64,000 nt of DNA from Pseudisothecium myosuroides. Taxonomy: Eukaryota > Streptophyta > Bryopsida > Hypnales > Lembophyllaceae. Below, piece after piece: positions 10,901 through 23,834 of this stretch; positions within the stretch are counted from its first letter, which is position 1, and every line of letters starts with the position of its first letter. The notes under the pieces are model-generated. The model saw nothing but the letters and a program-made list of their open reading frames with translations. It was not told where the DNA came from and did not search any database. A program made the translations under genes and the position numbers. The DNA is taken from contig OX637296.1 of assembly GCA_951799445.1 (NCBI GenBank), positions 7,564,001 to 7,628,000 on the forward strand, given 5' to 3'.

Positions 10901-13896
10901 AACAGACCTGGTTCCACATGTAACCATGAAGCTGAACCGCAAAGGGTTCCGCTCCTTGTTCAACCTTGCCAGTGCTATCAACCCCTCTGTAGCACCACGT
11001 TCCAAGGGTGGCAAAACATCAAAAACAATGATGTCCAGGGGCTTGGCATCAAAAGGATCTCCAAGTATAGCAAGGAACCCTGGTTTCAGAACCGCCCAAA
11101 CCCGTTGCCAGTTGGGATTACAACAGCAGCACGACTTCAAGCAAGCCAAGCATCCAGAATTCTGAGATAAGTTCGGCAGATGCTGAACCATGACAAAGCC
11201 TTCATGAAGCTTTGGACCGTACTCCGGGGCAAACGAGAGCTTCGAAACTTCTAGAAAACGACAGACTTCCCGAGAGTTCACAATATCTAAATCGTCCAAA
11301 AAATGTTTTAAATAATCCTGCATGGCATTCTGAGCCCTGTACGTGATCGTGGGTAAGCGTCCCAAAGCCGGCCGCATGACAGGCAACGCAGCGCTGGAGG
11401 GGATGTCTTTTCTGGTTGTGGAAGGGGCATCATCTTGCTCCAGCTCCTCCTCTTCCTGGAGGTTGATTGCCGCCGGGTCACCACTGCCTAAGTTCTGGAA
11501 CCACTCTCGAGCCTGCTCTTGCTTCTCATGGAGATCCTCAACGAGCGCCCGGAATTTGATGGCACTGTGAAGGGAGAAAACCTGAGTCGCTTTCTTCACA
11601 AGTCGCCACTTGAACTGCCGGTACTCGAAGTCTATTGTGTAGATCAGCTGAAAAGCCGTCCCTTCGGACCTGGAAACGCTAACGACGGTTGCCACAGGAG
11701 GCTCTTTGAATATGGGATCTTCCTCCATAAGCATTCGTGGAGGAGAAGCTCCCCTCGTTGGCGAGGCTTGCATCTGCGAATACTGGAAACCCTGCCCCAG
11801 CTCCTCGTCAGTTCCATCGAAGTCCCTATCCTTCGCCAGCTTCTCCTGTGAGTTTCTGCCAGTTGATCACCTGCAAATTCCATGCTCCTCCAAGTTACAG
11901 CGCTTACACCAAACAACCCTAGAGGCAATAAAAACTAAACAAACTCAACCTCGTCACAAGGAGCTCAGACAGGCCTTCAAATAAAAAAAGTTCGCGCTTA
12001 CACAAAATTCCCAACATACATGGCAGGATAGAGTCTCGAAGCCAGAACTCGGCCCTCATTAACCCCTATACGACCAACGATTCATAATTATAAAACGACC
12101 AATTTAGTTGATCATATTGTGAAAAGGATAATTCCATTGAACCAAACTTTAAATCATCAGAATCAGTGAAGAACATTGAACAGGTCAGTTCAAACATGAA
12201 TAAAATTGGACACAATAAAGAAACTCCTACAAGACCTGATCAAAGACAAATAAAATTGGGAAAACGAAAAAAAACCGTATGACCTACTCAAAACCGCTAA
12301 AAACACCAAAAATGGGGCGACCACGGAAAGTAACTGCTTCACATCATCCGGCAAATGATGGTCGATTTGGGCTTCTTGGTTCTTTCGGGGTTAACCTTCA
12401 GGTTTTATGAACAAGTCTCCAATTCCACTGCAGAGTACACACCTCTTCCAGAGAATCTTAGGGTTTGTGAAACGGATTCCATTAGATTCACATCAAGGTC
12501 TCACAAGGTACCTCTGAAGTCTTCAACCTTCACGAATTTCCATTGTATATAGGGGTTAATGGGGGCCACACAAAGCAGAGAGATTTCTCCATTTCATAAA
12601 AGTCAGCAATCATTGTACCTCGAAGACAAGAAATCACGTTACTAGGTGCGCTAAGAACTTACAAGTTGCAGCTTCCGTTGATAAAAACGAGCAGCGTCAC
12701 AACGAGTACGCAGAGAGATGTTGTGATGTAGCCAACCTCCTCAAGCAACATCTCCGTGGCATGAGATGACCATCGCCTCTGGGTCCGAGGTCCACTCTTG
12801 AATTGCTCCAAACCGTCATCAACTCGTACAATACCGGCAGCTTCCACTTCCGATTCCCAACACAATTGAACTCAAGTTTCACTGCCATAAATTGTTCCGC
12901 GTGGGAATCGGGTCTACTGAATCCGAAGGCCCCACTCAGATGCAAATAAAAGCAGCACCTACGGCACCTCCAGGTTTGATGTTGCGATCATGAGAACTTG
13001 ACAAAGTCTTCGTCCTGACTTGAAACTGTCTCTGTAAAATAAAAATTCCAACACGACTTATACTCTGCCAACACACCTCAGTCTCCCTACTGAAACACTC
13101 AATTTCTCAAAATTCAAAATAAAAAAGCAGGTCATGGACATTCGCACTCTGCAGAGAATGCACAAGGACTCAACACGGACTCACTCTGTTTTGGCATCAG
13201 TAGCACCGTCAAAATACCCTGTAAAACACAAACCCAACACAAATTTCACTCTCCCAAGTAACAACTCCTCCTTTCCCAACTACTTGAAACATTCAACATC
13301 TCAACATTCAACATAAGAAAGCAGCTCACAGCGTAAATGACGACCAAGCAGAAACCCTAAAGGAGGTCTTTCAATAAAATTGCGAAAAGCACTCTAAGAA
13401 TTCCACCTTCGACGATTCTCTTCCTCAAATTCCGCTAAATTCCTGGAATTCGAAGCTCACAACCCAATTGAACTAGGTTTTCCTTCTTGCCAGCAAAATT
13501 GCCGACTTCCGACGAAATTACGAAGCTACACTACTGATTGCACCACACGTCAGTGACAATTCGGCTCAACGATCGATCGATCTCAGCAAACGAAACTCCA
13601 AAACCAAGAAGCATCGGTTTCGACGCTTGGACTGCACAAGAGCGGGGTTAAGTTAAGGGAGTGTTCATGAAAATCCTACGAGGAGTGTAATAACTTACTA
13701 ACCAGATCACACTGAGACGAAAAACGACGGAGAATCTTACCGCTGGCACAACAGCAGTGTCAGAAGAGGAAGAAGAAGGCTCTGCGAAAATGCATTTCGG
13801 AGCGAGGGGCGCTGCTGCAGCAGTAAGGCCGGTAGGGCTTGCAGATGGTGTACGAGAGCCACTACCTACGCGAGTGCTGTGCTTCTGCCGTAGCAT
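7939..13896 (-). CDS. Phospholipase D zeta-type (PX-PH-PLD)
   Basis: Hydrolyses membrane phospholipids to phosphatidic acid. Plant zeta-class enzymes carry PX and PH lipid-binding domains in place of C2 (family knowledge). Coding exons as read: 13896-13741, 11845-10042 and 9539-7939, giving about 1,186 residues. The last two exons are certain. The first, a serine/alanine-rich leader, rests on phase-0 splice sites only; a start at 11773 would give 1,110 residues. PX then PH sequence is followed by the first HKD motif (HEKFVIVD, about residue 527) and the second (HSKIMIVD, about residue 986), both complete. The C-terminus ESEYYASPQIFH is typical of the class. The second exon alone carries PX, PH and the first catalytic half, so the gene is intron-poor for this family. 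The first intron (11846-13740) contains a possible TTAA element. Confidence 0.92.
12059..12559. mobile_element. Possible TTAA-flanked MITE in PLD intron 1
   Basis: TTAA occurs at 12059-12062 and 12556-12559. The sequence between starts CCCCTATA and ends in its inverse, TATAGGGG. The inverted match is only about 8 bp, so this could be chance, but target and first bases agree with the piggyBac-like elements elsewhere in the window. Confidence 0.4.
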
Positions 13897-14180
13897 TCAA
13901 GGCGGGTGCACATGACTTCGTCTCGAGTGAACGAACGGTTCTGATCTTCGTCCGCCTGAGAACGAACGATGGTGATATTTCGTCTGAAAGGGAACGAACG
14001 GTTCTCGTCTTCGTCCGCCTGAGAACGAACGATGGTGGTATTTCGTCTGGAAGTGAACGGATGTTTCTTTGTTCTGTCTGGTCGTCCATTGATACGACGA
14101 TTTTCATCTTATTGTCGCCTACACTCCCAAATCTGTGAGACATTTCTCTTCTTTGAGGCCCAATTCTGACCGGAACATCC
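13897..14180. repeat. Imperfect 63-bp tandem repeat upstream of PLD
   Basis: Units starting gaacgaacggttct at 13928 and 13992, with a partial third near 14055, repeat cttcgtccgcctgagaacg and a gatggtg motif. The period is about 63-64 bp. The stretch is GC-richer than its surroundings and probably lies in the PLD promoter or 5' untranslated region. Open frames through it on both strands follow from the repeat and the absence of stops. Confidence 0.7.
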
Positions 14181-16014
14181 AATGGTAGTGGAGGAAACCT
14201 TTAGTCCACTATTTTGTCTACTTTGGTGTGGAGGGAAACTTGCTATGCTGTCATAGATTTTGTTCATTCGTCACATTAGAAACTGGACATTTGGTGGACT
14301 TATATTTGTAAAAGCTCTTTTGTAATTGCATTATTGTTCTATAGAAGTTCCTTCACAATTCTTTTCTTCTTGAACAAATCCATTTTGTCTACCACACAAA
14401 ATTTGAGATCATCTCTTAACTTGATCCCAAACTTGTCCACTATAAGTATGGCTTCATCTTGAATTTTGGCGGAAGTGAGTGATGACGTGGCGTTAAGTTC
14501 AAGTGAACATCACCTCAGTGTGAATGCCCTAGTAGACAAAATCCTATAATTGATCAATGAAATTGTTTTTCATCTTATCCACTACTAGTGGAGGTCCCGT
14601 TCTGAACCAAGCCTTAGCTGTGTAGGTGAAGTGCAGTGAAATTATTGTTCCTATGGTAACAACACCTAAAATTGTCCCCAAAAAAGTTTGAGCATGATTG
14701 CTATTATTGAATTATTAAAGTTTTATTGGATCTTGTTTAAAAAGGGATTTAGATTCTTTTAGAATGCTTTTGTGGACATCATGTGATGAACCATGAATTT
14801 CAAATTACTAAAAATAAAGAATCTAAAACTGACCTCAGGCTCTCATGAATAGAGGTGCATTGTACATCAAAATCAATATGGTTAATTTTAAAAACAAGTC
14901 ATCAATTATCTTACCGTCTAAAACTTCTTACAAGCCCAAATGGGTTTTGAATAATTTGGGCATCTAAAATGAAATATCAAATTTTGTTATTTTTCCCTCC
15001 TTTTTCTTTTGAGATTAGATAAACAAATGAAATTTTGAGGGATCTAATTTTTGTGAAGATCTTTGCTTTTGAAATTAGATAAATAAATGAAATTCTAAGG
15101 GATCTAATTTTTGTGAAGATCCAACAATTGGAAAAAAAAATGTTTTGGTTTTGGACTCCAATTTGAGTATAGGAACGCAACATCATTAATTTTAGCTTTG
15201 AAATTTGCATACTTCTTTTTAACTTGAGGCTTTCCTCAAATACGAAGTTTATTAATCTTCTTGGCAAAGAAAATTTGAATTATGGAGTTGGAAAGCCTTT
15301 TAAAGCCCACATTGTCAAATGCCCAAGGAGTCAAGATTGAAATAAAGCATTTTACTTTACTTTGCAATCTTTGTGTTCATACATACATTACCCTCAAACC
15401 CCCAATTTTTTAAGTGTGACCCTACTAATAGTTGAAAATAAGATCTTATAGTTACAAATTCCACAGGGCAGTCACTAGCTCAAAACTCTAGTATATACGT
15501 GAGATCGAGAGATATTTTATAGGGGGCTATTCATCTAACATTTTGTAATTTAATATATCCTATTGTTAAAAATAATTCTAAATTTCTATTTATTATAGCA
15601 CACTATATTATTTATAATACACTTTTGAATCCAATTTTTGACCCCTATATTAGATTTAAAAATTAGAACTAATAGGTTTTGCTAGATTTTTTCTTATTAC
15701 TGGTATTTATCCTTTTATTCTTTATTCTTTTGTTTCTTCTCTTTCAAACCATTTTTTTATGGTTACTAAAAACTAATGTATAATATGTTTGGACAAATGT
15801 ACTATGGCCAAACAAATACATTCACAAATTGTAAACAATGCACTCTAGTGTGTCAAACAACTTATTGCTAATCATCTACAATATATTTAAATCAATACAA
15901 TGAGTGCAAGTACTCAACAAAGAAAAGATGACACTACATTAAAATATAACTTGACTTTAAAGTCACCTAAAATTTGTCATGAATTTTACTTTAATATATT
16001 CTCATTTGTTCACC
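14181..16014. other. AT-rich gene-free stretch
   Basis: No gene, RNA or complete element is recognisable. A 38-bp phrase (ttgagggatctaatttttg and neighbours) is repeated at about 15030 and 15090, roughly 65 bp apart, which also explains the apparent open frame on the minus strand there. Confidence 0.4.
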
Positions 16015-16240
16015 CCAAATAGTAAAAATGGGAGTAAAAAGGTATGAAAGAGCTAGGGGGTCTATCATTATTAAGTATTAGGTGTGTAAGAGCTTGGTGG
16101 TCTTCAAACTTGGATGAAAAGTTTAGTAGGAGCTAAAAAAATTTTAATCTAAGTTTGAAGACCACCAAGCTCTTACACAGCTAATACGTAATAATGATAG
16201 ATAGCCAAGCTCTTTCATTCCTTTCTACTAGTCCAAATAG
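16015..16240. mobile_element. 210-bp foldback MITE with 8-bp target duplication
   Basis: Almost the whole of 16023-16232 is an imperfect palindrome: the left arm contains gtgtaagagcttggtggtc and the right arm its inverse, gaccaccaagctcttacac. The flanks are identical octamers ccaaatag at 16015-16022 and 16233-16240. An 8-bp duplication suggests a hAT-type element. The right flank (to about 16320) resembles the interior of the TTAA MITEs near 31395, so the insertion may lie within an older MITE remnant. Confidence 0.6.
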
Positions 16241-17225
16241 AATAAATCAAAGCTTTACATGTTTACAAAAATATAATCTATGAGAAAAAAATTATAAATT
16301 CAAAAGACTTTACAGATAACTCTCAAGCAACCAGAGGCTCTCATCCAAGGTTCATGGATAATTTGGGGCAAATAATGTGTCATTTTTTGCCCATCTCTTC
16401 TTTAAAGACATTAAATACCCACTCTACAAAATTATTTTTTCCCACATATTGGTGTCCCTCTCTATTTTTTCTACGTAAAATCTAATACATGGTATTGAAT
16501 ATAACTCTATATTAGTTACAATATCCTACATGTAATTCTATACACTCTATATTAGATATAATATTTTTTTAAATTTTAGGCACAATAAATATATAGTACC
16601 TCATCTTAGATCTCACATGGTTTCTAATATGCACACTAAGTGACTTTCCTAGGAAAAATTATAAAACATGAATAAAATTTGAACAATGGCCTTTTTCAAA
16701 GATTGTTGATTTTTGGTAGCTTTGTGAATATTTGTCAATGTTTGATCCACAAATTTGTAGGGGTTAATAGAAAATGAAGTATTTGAAAACCAAACAATAG
16801 TGCAAGAGTTTAGTTGCAAGTCTTATGTGCGGCTTTGGCACCAAGTTTGAACACTACCAGTATTGATTTGTGGTCAAATATCCCATGTCCTTTAAAATTA
16901 TAATTGCAAGCATGAAACCTCACTAGGATAAGATTTAGCACACGTCAAAGTCATTGTAGTTGTAATAGAGATAGAAGCCATATTCAAGAAAATAAAGTAA
17001 AATTTTAGCACTTTTATTTGGTCATCATCATTAAATTGAACAAACTTGACCAATTATGACAATACTTAAAATTGTTGATTTTCATGGCTTAGTCATACAT
17101 ATTTTGCACACCTTGATTAATGATGATACTTAGAAGAGTGATTAGCAAGAAACACCTGCTAATTTTGTTGCATTTCATAGTACTGAAGTTAGCCTTCATT
17201 TACTTTGAGAGAGAAGTAGGTCTCT
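16241..17225. other. AT-rich gene-free stretch
   Basis: The first 80 bp look like a TTAA-MITE remnant (tagaataaatcaaagc followed by acaaaaatataatctatgag). The remainder shows no gene or repeat I can identify. Confidence 0.4.
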
Positions 17226-17415
17226 AAGATTTGACTAGTAGTATATTACAATTGTTGCAACATTTACATCCCCCTTGGATATAAAATGTATATTGTTTTT
17301 AGTCTGATAGAATTGATGTTTAACCCTTGAAAAGACCATAATGGTCCAATTGTTAAATGATGATGTTTGTAGGTGCAGAAAGAAAACAATTTTTCAACAA
17401 GAAGCATTGTTTAAC
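17226..17415. repeat. Unoccupied copy of a duplicated segment
   Basis: This segment is repeated at about 17427-17522 continued at 18421-18515. It contains a single TTAA (17320-17323) exactly where the second copy is interrupted by an 898-bp MITE. Shared landmarks are tagtagtatattacaa, cttggatataaaat, gatagaattg and agaccataatgg. Confidence 0.8.
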
Positions 17416-17518
17416 CATTTTCATTTGTACTAGTAGTATATTACAACTATTGCAATATTTGCAACATCCTCCTTGGATATAAAATACATACTATCTTTTA
17501 GTTTGATAGAATTGTTGT

Positions 17519-18424
17519 TTAACACCTAAAGGACCAAGGCATTTTCTGGCTCTAAAACCACTAAAAACCGCCGTTTCTACTGCGATCACTCCCTAAACCA
17601 AAAAAAAATTTAGAATCTAACCATAAAATTTTGTACTTCACTTGTCTCAGATCATGTGGTAAAAATTTCATGAAATTTGACCGTATGGATTGGAAGATAT
17701 TAGCATTTGAAGTTGGAAAAAGAAGTTTTTTTGAACTGTTGCCTGCAATTTTAGAGGACTTTGACGGCCATTTGTGGATTTTTTTTGCACTACACACCAT
17801 AAAGTTAAAATTTTTTATGTTGAACATTTGAGTTGAGAGTTGGGGAAAAAAATTCAAATGTCAAAACTTGATTTTCACATATAAAAAAATTGTTAAGTAG
17901 AAGTAGGTCCAAAATTGAATGAAACACTAAATTGGTAATAGCTCTTAGGTGGAATTAAACACCATAATCATAATGGTGGGATTGTTTTTGCAAAAAAACT
18001 TAACCTTTTTTTTTTAAAATTGAAAATAATTGAAAATTGCATTCAAACATGAATTCTATAAGTTGAAGAAGATGTTTAGATTGCCCAAAAAATAAGATTG
18101 TCTATAACTTTCTCATTCTGAGTCCAAAGAGAATGAATCAAATCTTCAAATGTAGAAAAAAACATGATCTTTGAGAGAAGAAAAAAAAATTTAATCAATT
18201 TTTTTAAGTTTTTTTTTCTGCCCGGCAAACTGCTTTTTTGACTTCGGGTGGCATAACTTTTGCTCCCAGGCCCCGATTGAAAAAAAAATTATATTTTTAG
18301 AAAGCTAATGTGATTTTCTATCTTCATAAAATGTTTCAAAACATCATATCAAAATTTCAGGTCGCACGGGCCTGCCCAAAATCCCAAGTGTCCCCCGAGG
18401 GGACTTTGGTCCTTTAGGGGTTAA
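17519..18424. mobile_element. piggyBac-like TTAA MITE, copy A
   Basis: The element is 17523-18420 (898 bp) between TTAA at 17519-17522 and 18421-18424. The left end cacctaaaggaccaagg pairs with the inverse of the right end cccctaaaggaccaaag. Near the right end, ccccgaggggac forms a small palindrome, as in the related copies. No coding capacity. The neighbouring unoccupied copy at 17226-17415 supports the boundaries. Confidence 0.85.
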
Positions 18425-19917
18425 CTCCTAATTAAAAAGACCATAATGGCCCGATTGATAGATGACAATGTTCATAGGTGTATAAGAGAAACAATTTGTC
18501 ATCAAATTTTTTGACATAATAGGGAGATAACATTAGGTAGGTGAGATTGTAAAGGTGCCGAGATTTTCATCATTGATTACAAGAGTATTTTCAAGGAAAT
18601 GGTGGACCCCAAAACACAAATTATAATTTAGTGCATATAGGCAACTCCTAGTCCTTGTTTTTATCTTGAATATCACTTATAAAATAATCTTCATCTTTTT
18701 TAAATTTGAGCCCAACTATTCAAATAAAGTTAGCTAAGTTTGGTTTCTACCTTAATTTGACTATTTGATTTTGACCAAATGACTATTTTATTACAATTTA
18801 AATTTTAGGCCTATTTTCTAAGTCTACTAATTTGTTAATTATAGAACAGCACTAAAGTTTGGCTTACACCATGATATTTTACATCCATGGGGAAATTTTC
18901 AAATTTTATAAGTATAATTTGTAATTGATATGTTTTTTTAGACCAAATCTCTCATTCTTAAATTTAAAAATTGATTTGGATACAAGTTAGGCCCTAGATC
19001 TATTATGATCTAAGTTTTGAATTCAATATGTATAAACAAGATCATAATAATGTTTGTTCTAAAGAAGCTCCTAAAAAATGACTTTTACCCTCGGGGAGGT
19101 CGGTGTGTAAAAAAAATAAGGGGATCTAGGTGCAAACACCAAGTATTTTTTAGGAGGGTATTACTTTTTCTTTTTCTTTCTTAAACATGCTATCATTATA
19201 TAATTTTCTACTTTGGGTTATTAGAGAAGGGTCTTGCATTACTTATAATTCTAAATTGATATGAATAAATGATATGGTAATTTAGATTTTAAAAAATTCT
19301 ACTACAATTTTTGTCCTACATTAAATTTCTTTCAAACTTTCTTTTCTTTCCCCCACTAATGACTATTTACAATTAGAACTTAACAAAAAGTGTAGTCAAT
19401 ACTGCTATTGTATCTTCCATAAAAATTGTCAATGACACTCATTTACTAGGAAGGTATCATATTATTGAATGCTATCAATTGAACTTTAGGTTTAGGTCAT
19501 TTTTACATGATTAATATGAATGATATGGAGATCGCTTTTTGATATCAACTTTACTTTAACCTACATTGTTTGATTCAATGTACATGTCTTCACTGCTTGC
19601 ACAATAATATATAAGAATTATTTTTGCACTATCATGGTAGTATAAAATCATAGTATGGAATAGAATGTAAGAAATATTTTTGCACAATCATGGTAGTATG
19701 AAATGGTAGTATGAAATAGAATGTCCTCATTGTATTTACAAACACAATGAGTGAAAAAAATGTGCATACCATGTCTAGTTATAAAGACACGAACAAAACT
19801 AAGCTTTTACTTCTAAACTCAAACATACAATACTATAACTGATGGGAAAATTAGAAAGCCACCTAAAGCCAGCCACCATCTACTATAGAAATTAGTAAAG
19901 TCAAACACTTGAGTCTA
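18425..19917. other. AT-rich gene-free stretch
   Basis: No coding region is supported. A phrase containing cacaatcatggtagtat recurs with small changes near 19625 and 19685. A block at 19857-19901 (ccacctaaagccagcc onward) recurs at about 20770-20818, marking an unclassified dispersed repeat. Confidence 0.4.
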
Positions 19918-20305
19918 CAATGGAAACACCCAAAACCGTCAATATTAAGCAATTCAGCATAGTTGGAGATACTTTTTCCTAAATATAACATTCACATAGT
20001 ATTAGCAAGTGAAAATCATGAATTTCCCCCCAAAAAAAAAGATTTTTTGGGATGTGGTATGTAATTTCTATGATTTTTCAAAGTGTCAACTCTCTAGACC
20101 ACTGAAACTGTCACATAAGTGGACCCTAAATTGAAATTTGCAAAAATCCATAGCTAGTAAATCAAAGTTAAGTATATGTCTTTCAAATGTGTCAGCGAAT
20201 CAAAGTTAAGCATCTGTAGGACACATTGATGAAAGTCTAGGGACACATTTAGTGATAATCTAAGGTACAAGAATGGGAACAAGATTGCTTTTGGGTGTTT
20301 CTATT
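19918..20305. mobile_element. Small non-autonomous TIR element, copy 2
   Basis: Same family as 205-714: it starts caatggaaacacccaaaa and ends with the inverse of aatagaaacacccaaaa. The interior is colinear (agcaattcagcatagttgg, gacacatttagtgata, ggtacaagaatggg). It lacks the internal tandem duplication of the first copy. Confidence 0.55.
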
Positions 20306-23300
20306 TTACTTCAATTCAGAAACATCAATAATCAATCCTCAAGAGGAAGCCCTGCCCAAGCTGCCTGAAGCTATCAGACAACATAACTTTGACCCATGGG
20401 CTGCAATGAATTTCAAAAAAATAAATTTGGGCATGTCACACAAACATCCAACTCCAGTATAAATTTTAAAAAATAATGTGCAAAATTCAAACCGTATAAC
20501 CCTGCCCAAAGTTTTTTAAAAAGTGCAATGTTTGAAGTTCCCAAAAATTCTGGTAGAATTTCCTTTTTGGTGTTGACAGTATTTGTGTTTCCATTTTTAA
20601 ATCAAAATCAATCACTACAGATATAAAATTAAGAGTACTCAAAATTGTAGTTAATTGCAAAATTTTACAACCTCATGAATTCTTGTAGGTACTAAATATA
20701 GGTGTATGATGCAAGTTAGGATGTCTAAATTTTTAACAATCTGTGATTAGGTCATTTTCTAAGTTGCATGATAGCCACCTAAAGCCATCCAACGTCTACT
20801 ATAGAAATTAGTAAAGTCTATAAAATTATTGAACACTTCGAATATACAACTCACAAGGCAGCAATATTTAATACTTTTGGCCAAAAAAAGAATAAAAGGG
20901 GGATATCCTAGGTCTAATTTTTCCTAACTGGACCTATTTTTCTATACCCTGTAGTAGTTTGAAGACATGGCATGGCATTTTTGTACCCTATAGTATAAAA
21001 AACAAATTATGATTTTTATCTCAAATGATTTTTAGGCACCCTATCATTTGTTTGCAAGTAGTTTTCTACTGCTATCGCTCACTGCCCCCCCCTCAAGCTT
21101 TTACCATACAAAAATTTGGAACACTATTTTTATATGCATAGCATTCAGTAGCAAGTAGCAGTCATTTGGACTACCTTCCTTCCAATATAATGATGTGGAA
21201 TATTCTGCATAATATCATTTCTTGGATGATTTGATTTGGAATATTCTACATCCATAAGTAGCTAAGAGAATATATATATCAAAACGCATCAAAATACTGA
21301 AAAACAGTGAAGATTGAAGGTAGCAAAATATTTTAATTGGGAGGAAGTTTTGGTCCCCAACCAACCATTGACTAATATACCTGTAGTTATGATCATAACT
21401 TTGAGATTTTTTTTTGAAGGATTAGTTAAGTTAGAGTATGTAGAGTTCTGAGAGCCAATGGCATTGAAGAAGATTTGAAATGAAAGTCTTTTTCTATATG
21501 CAAAATCATGGAAAAAATATAATTTCAAAGTAAGAGTGATCAATGACCTACAAGAAAAGCATTGCCAGGTGAGTGTTGTATGTGGGAACCTGACATAGCA
21601 TCAGACATTGATATCCCAACATTGACATGTGCAATCTGCATTCAAGCCTTTGGGGGCGATAGTACACGTCATACTATTGATGATTTAATTATGCAAACTT
21701 ATTGGCAAGTTTTAGATGAATTTTATGGATTAAATGTTTAGAAGGCAAATGGCAGCCTTGTTGAAGTCTGCAGAATGCTATTTGCCAAACAAAAATTATA
21801 AAAAATGTAATGGAAAAATTGGCAATGATATCACATGTAATATTAAATACCAATACTACCAATAGTCTAAAAAATAAAAAAATGGGAGATTTCTAAAGGG
21901 AGTGACCATTATTTTTTGGTAATTACAAATGGCATACTAATGGTTGTGGGAATGGCATAGGGCATATTAGTATATTTTTAAAACAAAATAAAATTTATTT
22001 ATTTTGTTTGTGTTGTATGTCAAAATCTTGGTGTTTGCCAATGTGATGGAGGCGCGCTTAGTAATATCAGAAAGCCCTTGAAAATGGCTTGTGTACAAAG
22101 CCAGTGTACACTATTCCAATAGATAGAGCAAAAGATATTGAATTTTGAAGTATTTATGTGCTCAAAAACATTAGAAAATTGTTAGAAAATTGGTTGCAAA
22201 AATCTATTAGGCCATTGGGCCTATAGGTTGATGAGCTAGGAATGCTTTGGCCATTGTGGCATCATGTCAATGCTTTTACAAAAAAAAAAAAAAAAAAATT
22301 TAAAAATAACTTTAATTTTATCTTTAATATCTTATCTTTTTAACCTTAATTTTTATTTGTTTTGTATGTTTGTTTGTTTGTAATGGCAATTGAGATCTAC
22401 CAATTGTTGGATCAATGAAGGCACCCTTGGTAATGTTGGAAAGCCTTGGGAAAAGATGGAGGCTTGAGTTTAGTATATATAAGACCATAATTCTTCAAAT
22501 ATAATGCAAAAATCGATAGGACACATGATATTTAACATCAATGCGGGAGTGGATGGGAGTGTTTTTAATATTATTTGGTAGTCTACAAAAAAAATCATGC
22601 TCATATTTGTGATTTTGTCAACTTTGGAATGCAATCATTTTTTTGAATTTCAATACTATTTTGCTTTCATAAACTGGTTAAATGAAAAATAAGTCAAAAA
22701 ATTGCAATTTATTATACTTAAGCTATTGGTATTGTAGAAATGATGCATGCCGTACTAATTATGATTTTATAGAATTTTATCACAATTATTTTTTATTTGA
22801 CTTTTTATTTATATGCTTGCAAGACTGGTTTTGTTGAAAGTGGATGTGGCAATTGAAATGTGCACATCTGCACATGTAGAAAATTGGATGTATTTGTAAA
22901 GTCAATTATATAATTTCAATGAAAATTTGATAACTTCTACTTAAAATTTGGAAATGAAAAACATGTCAAAGACAGAAATTGTATGCATAATTTGAATATA
23001 GGAGCAACAATTAGCTACATTTTTATAAGATATATTAAAGTTATACATGCATGAGAATATGAGAGATTCAAATTGACATAAAAAATGGAAGTAGATATCG
23101 AAATAATATAGCTTTTATTAAAATATTTCAAAGTGAATTGCAAGATTTTTTAAATTTTACAACAAATATCCTTTCTAAAACAATATTTCTTGTGTGTTAG
23201 TAATGAATCAATTCTAAATAGTTGCATATACTACATTTTCTACAATTGGAAAACCATAGCTGTTCTTTTGTTTAATTATGTTTTAAATGTGTATATAAAA

Positions 23301-23495
23301 TTTCATCTCTACAATATTTTGTTGTACAACAAATTAAGATGAATTCTACAAAATTGCTTGATTTTTTTTATTGACAATACACACAATTGATGCATACAAT
23401 TCAATTACGTTTAGAGAACATTTTAACTTAACTGTATGATTCTAAAGGCATTGTATTTTAATATGTACTAAATTCAATACATTTCTGCTTGGATT
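20306..23495. other. AT-rich gene-free stretch
   Basis: I see no gene. A phrase around 21930 (ggcatactaatggttgtgg, then gggcatattag) recurs in altered form near 28760 and 29190, marking a dispersed repeat. Homopolymer runs of C (21085) and A (22280) are present. Confidence 0.4.
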
Positions 23496-23834
23496 TTGCA
23501 ACAATTTGAACACGCAAAAAAACAAAACGATAGCCCAACTTTTGCAAGTATTTCCACAGACGCGGGCGTTAAGGTGGAGGAAGTCAATGCGGGGATTTGC
23601 AACTTGATGCCTACTAGTGGTGACAATCAAGGTATGAGTGTGTCCAAGAAATGGAAGGGGGAACAAAAGGCTTCCATTGTGGGCAAGGAACCGAGGATTG
23701 GGAGATTTAAAGTCTCTTTTGCGGATTTGGTGTTAGATATGTATTTGCGAATGAAGGACAAAGCTGACAAACTACAAGTTAGCATGACCTGTTTAAGAAT
23801 CGCCGCAAAGCTACAAGTTTGGGGTGCTAGATGA
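23496..23834 (+). other. GC-richer open frame of unknown origin
   Basis: An open frame of up to 112 codons lies in a patch visibly richer in GC than the surrounding desert, including a GFKV-like segment RFKVSFADLVLDMYLRMK. It may be a decayed exon of a gene or transposon. I do not recognise the family, no flanking exon is evident, and the start is uncertain. Confidence 0.25.

Noticed and set aside
12659..12865. Minus-strand frame ending in a membrane-like segment (SLCVLVVTLLVFING) and a good splice donor
   Set aside because: Its phase does not fit the exon at 13741-13896 or the PLD exon at 11845, and no partner exon was found. It lies inside the PLD first intron in my model.
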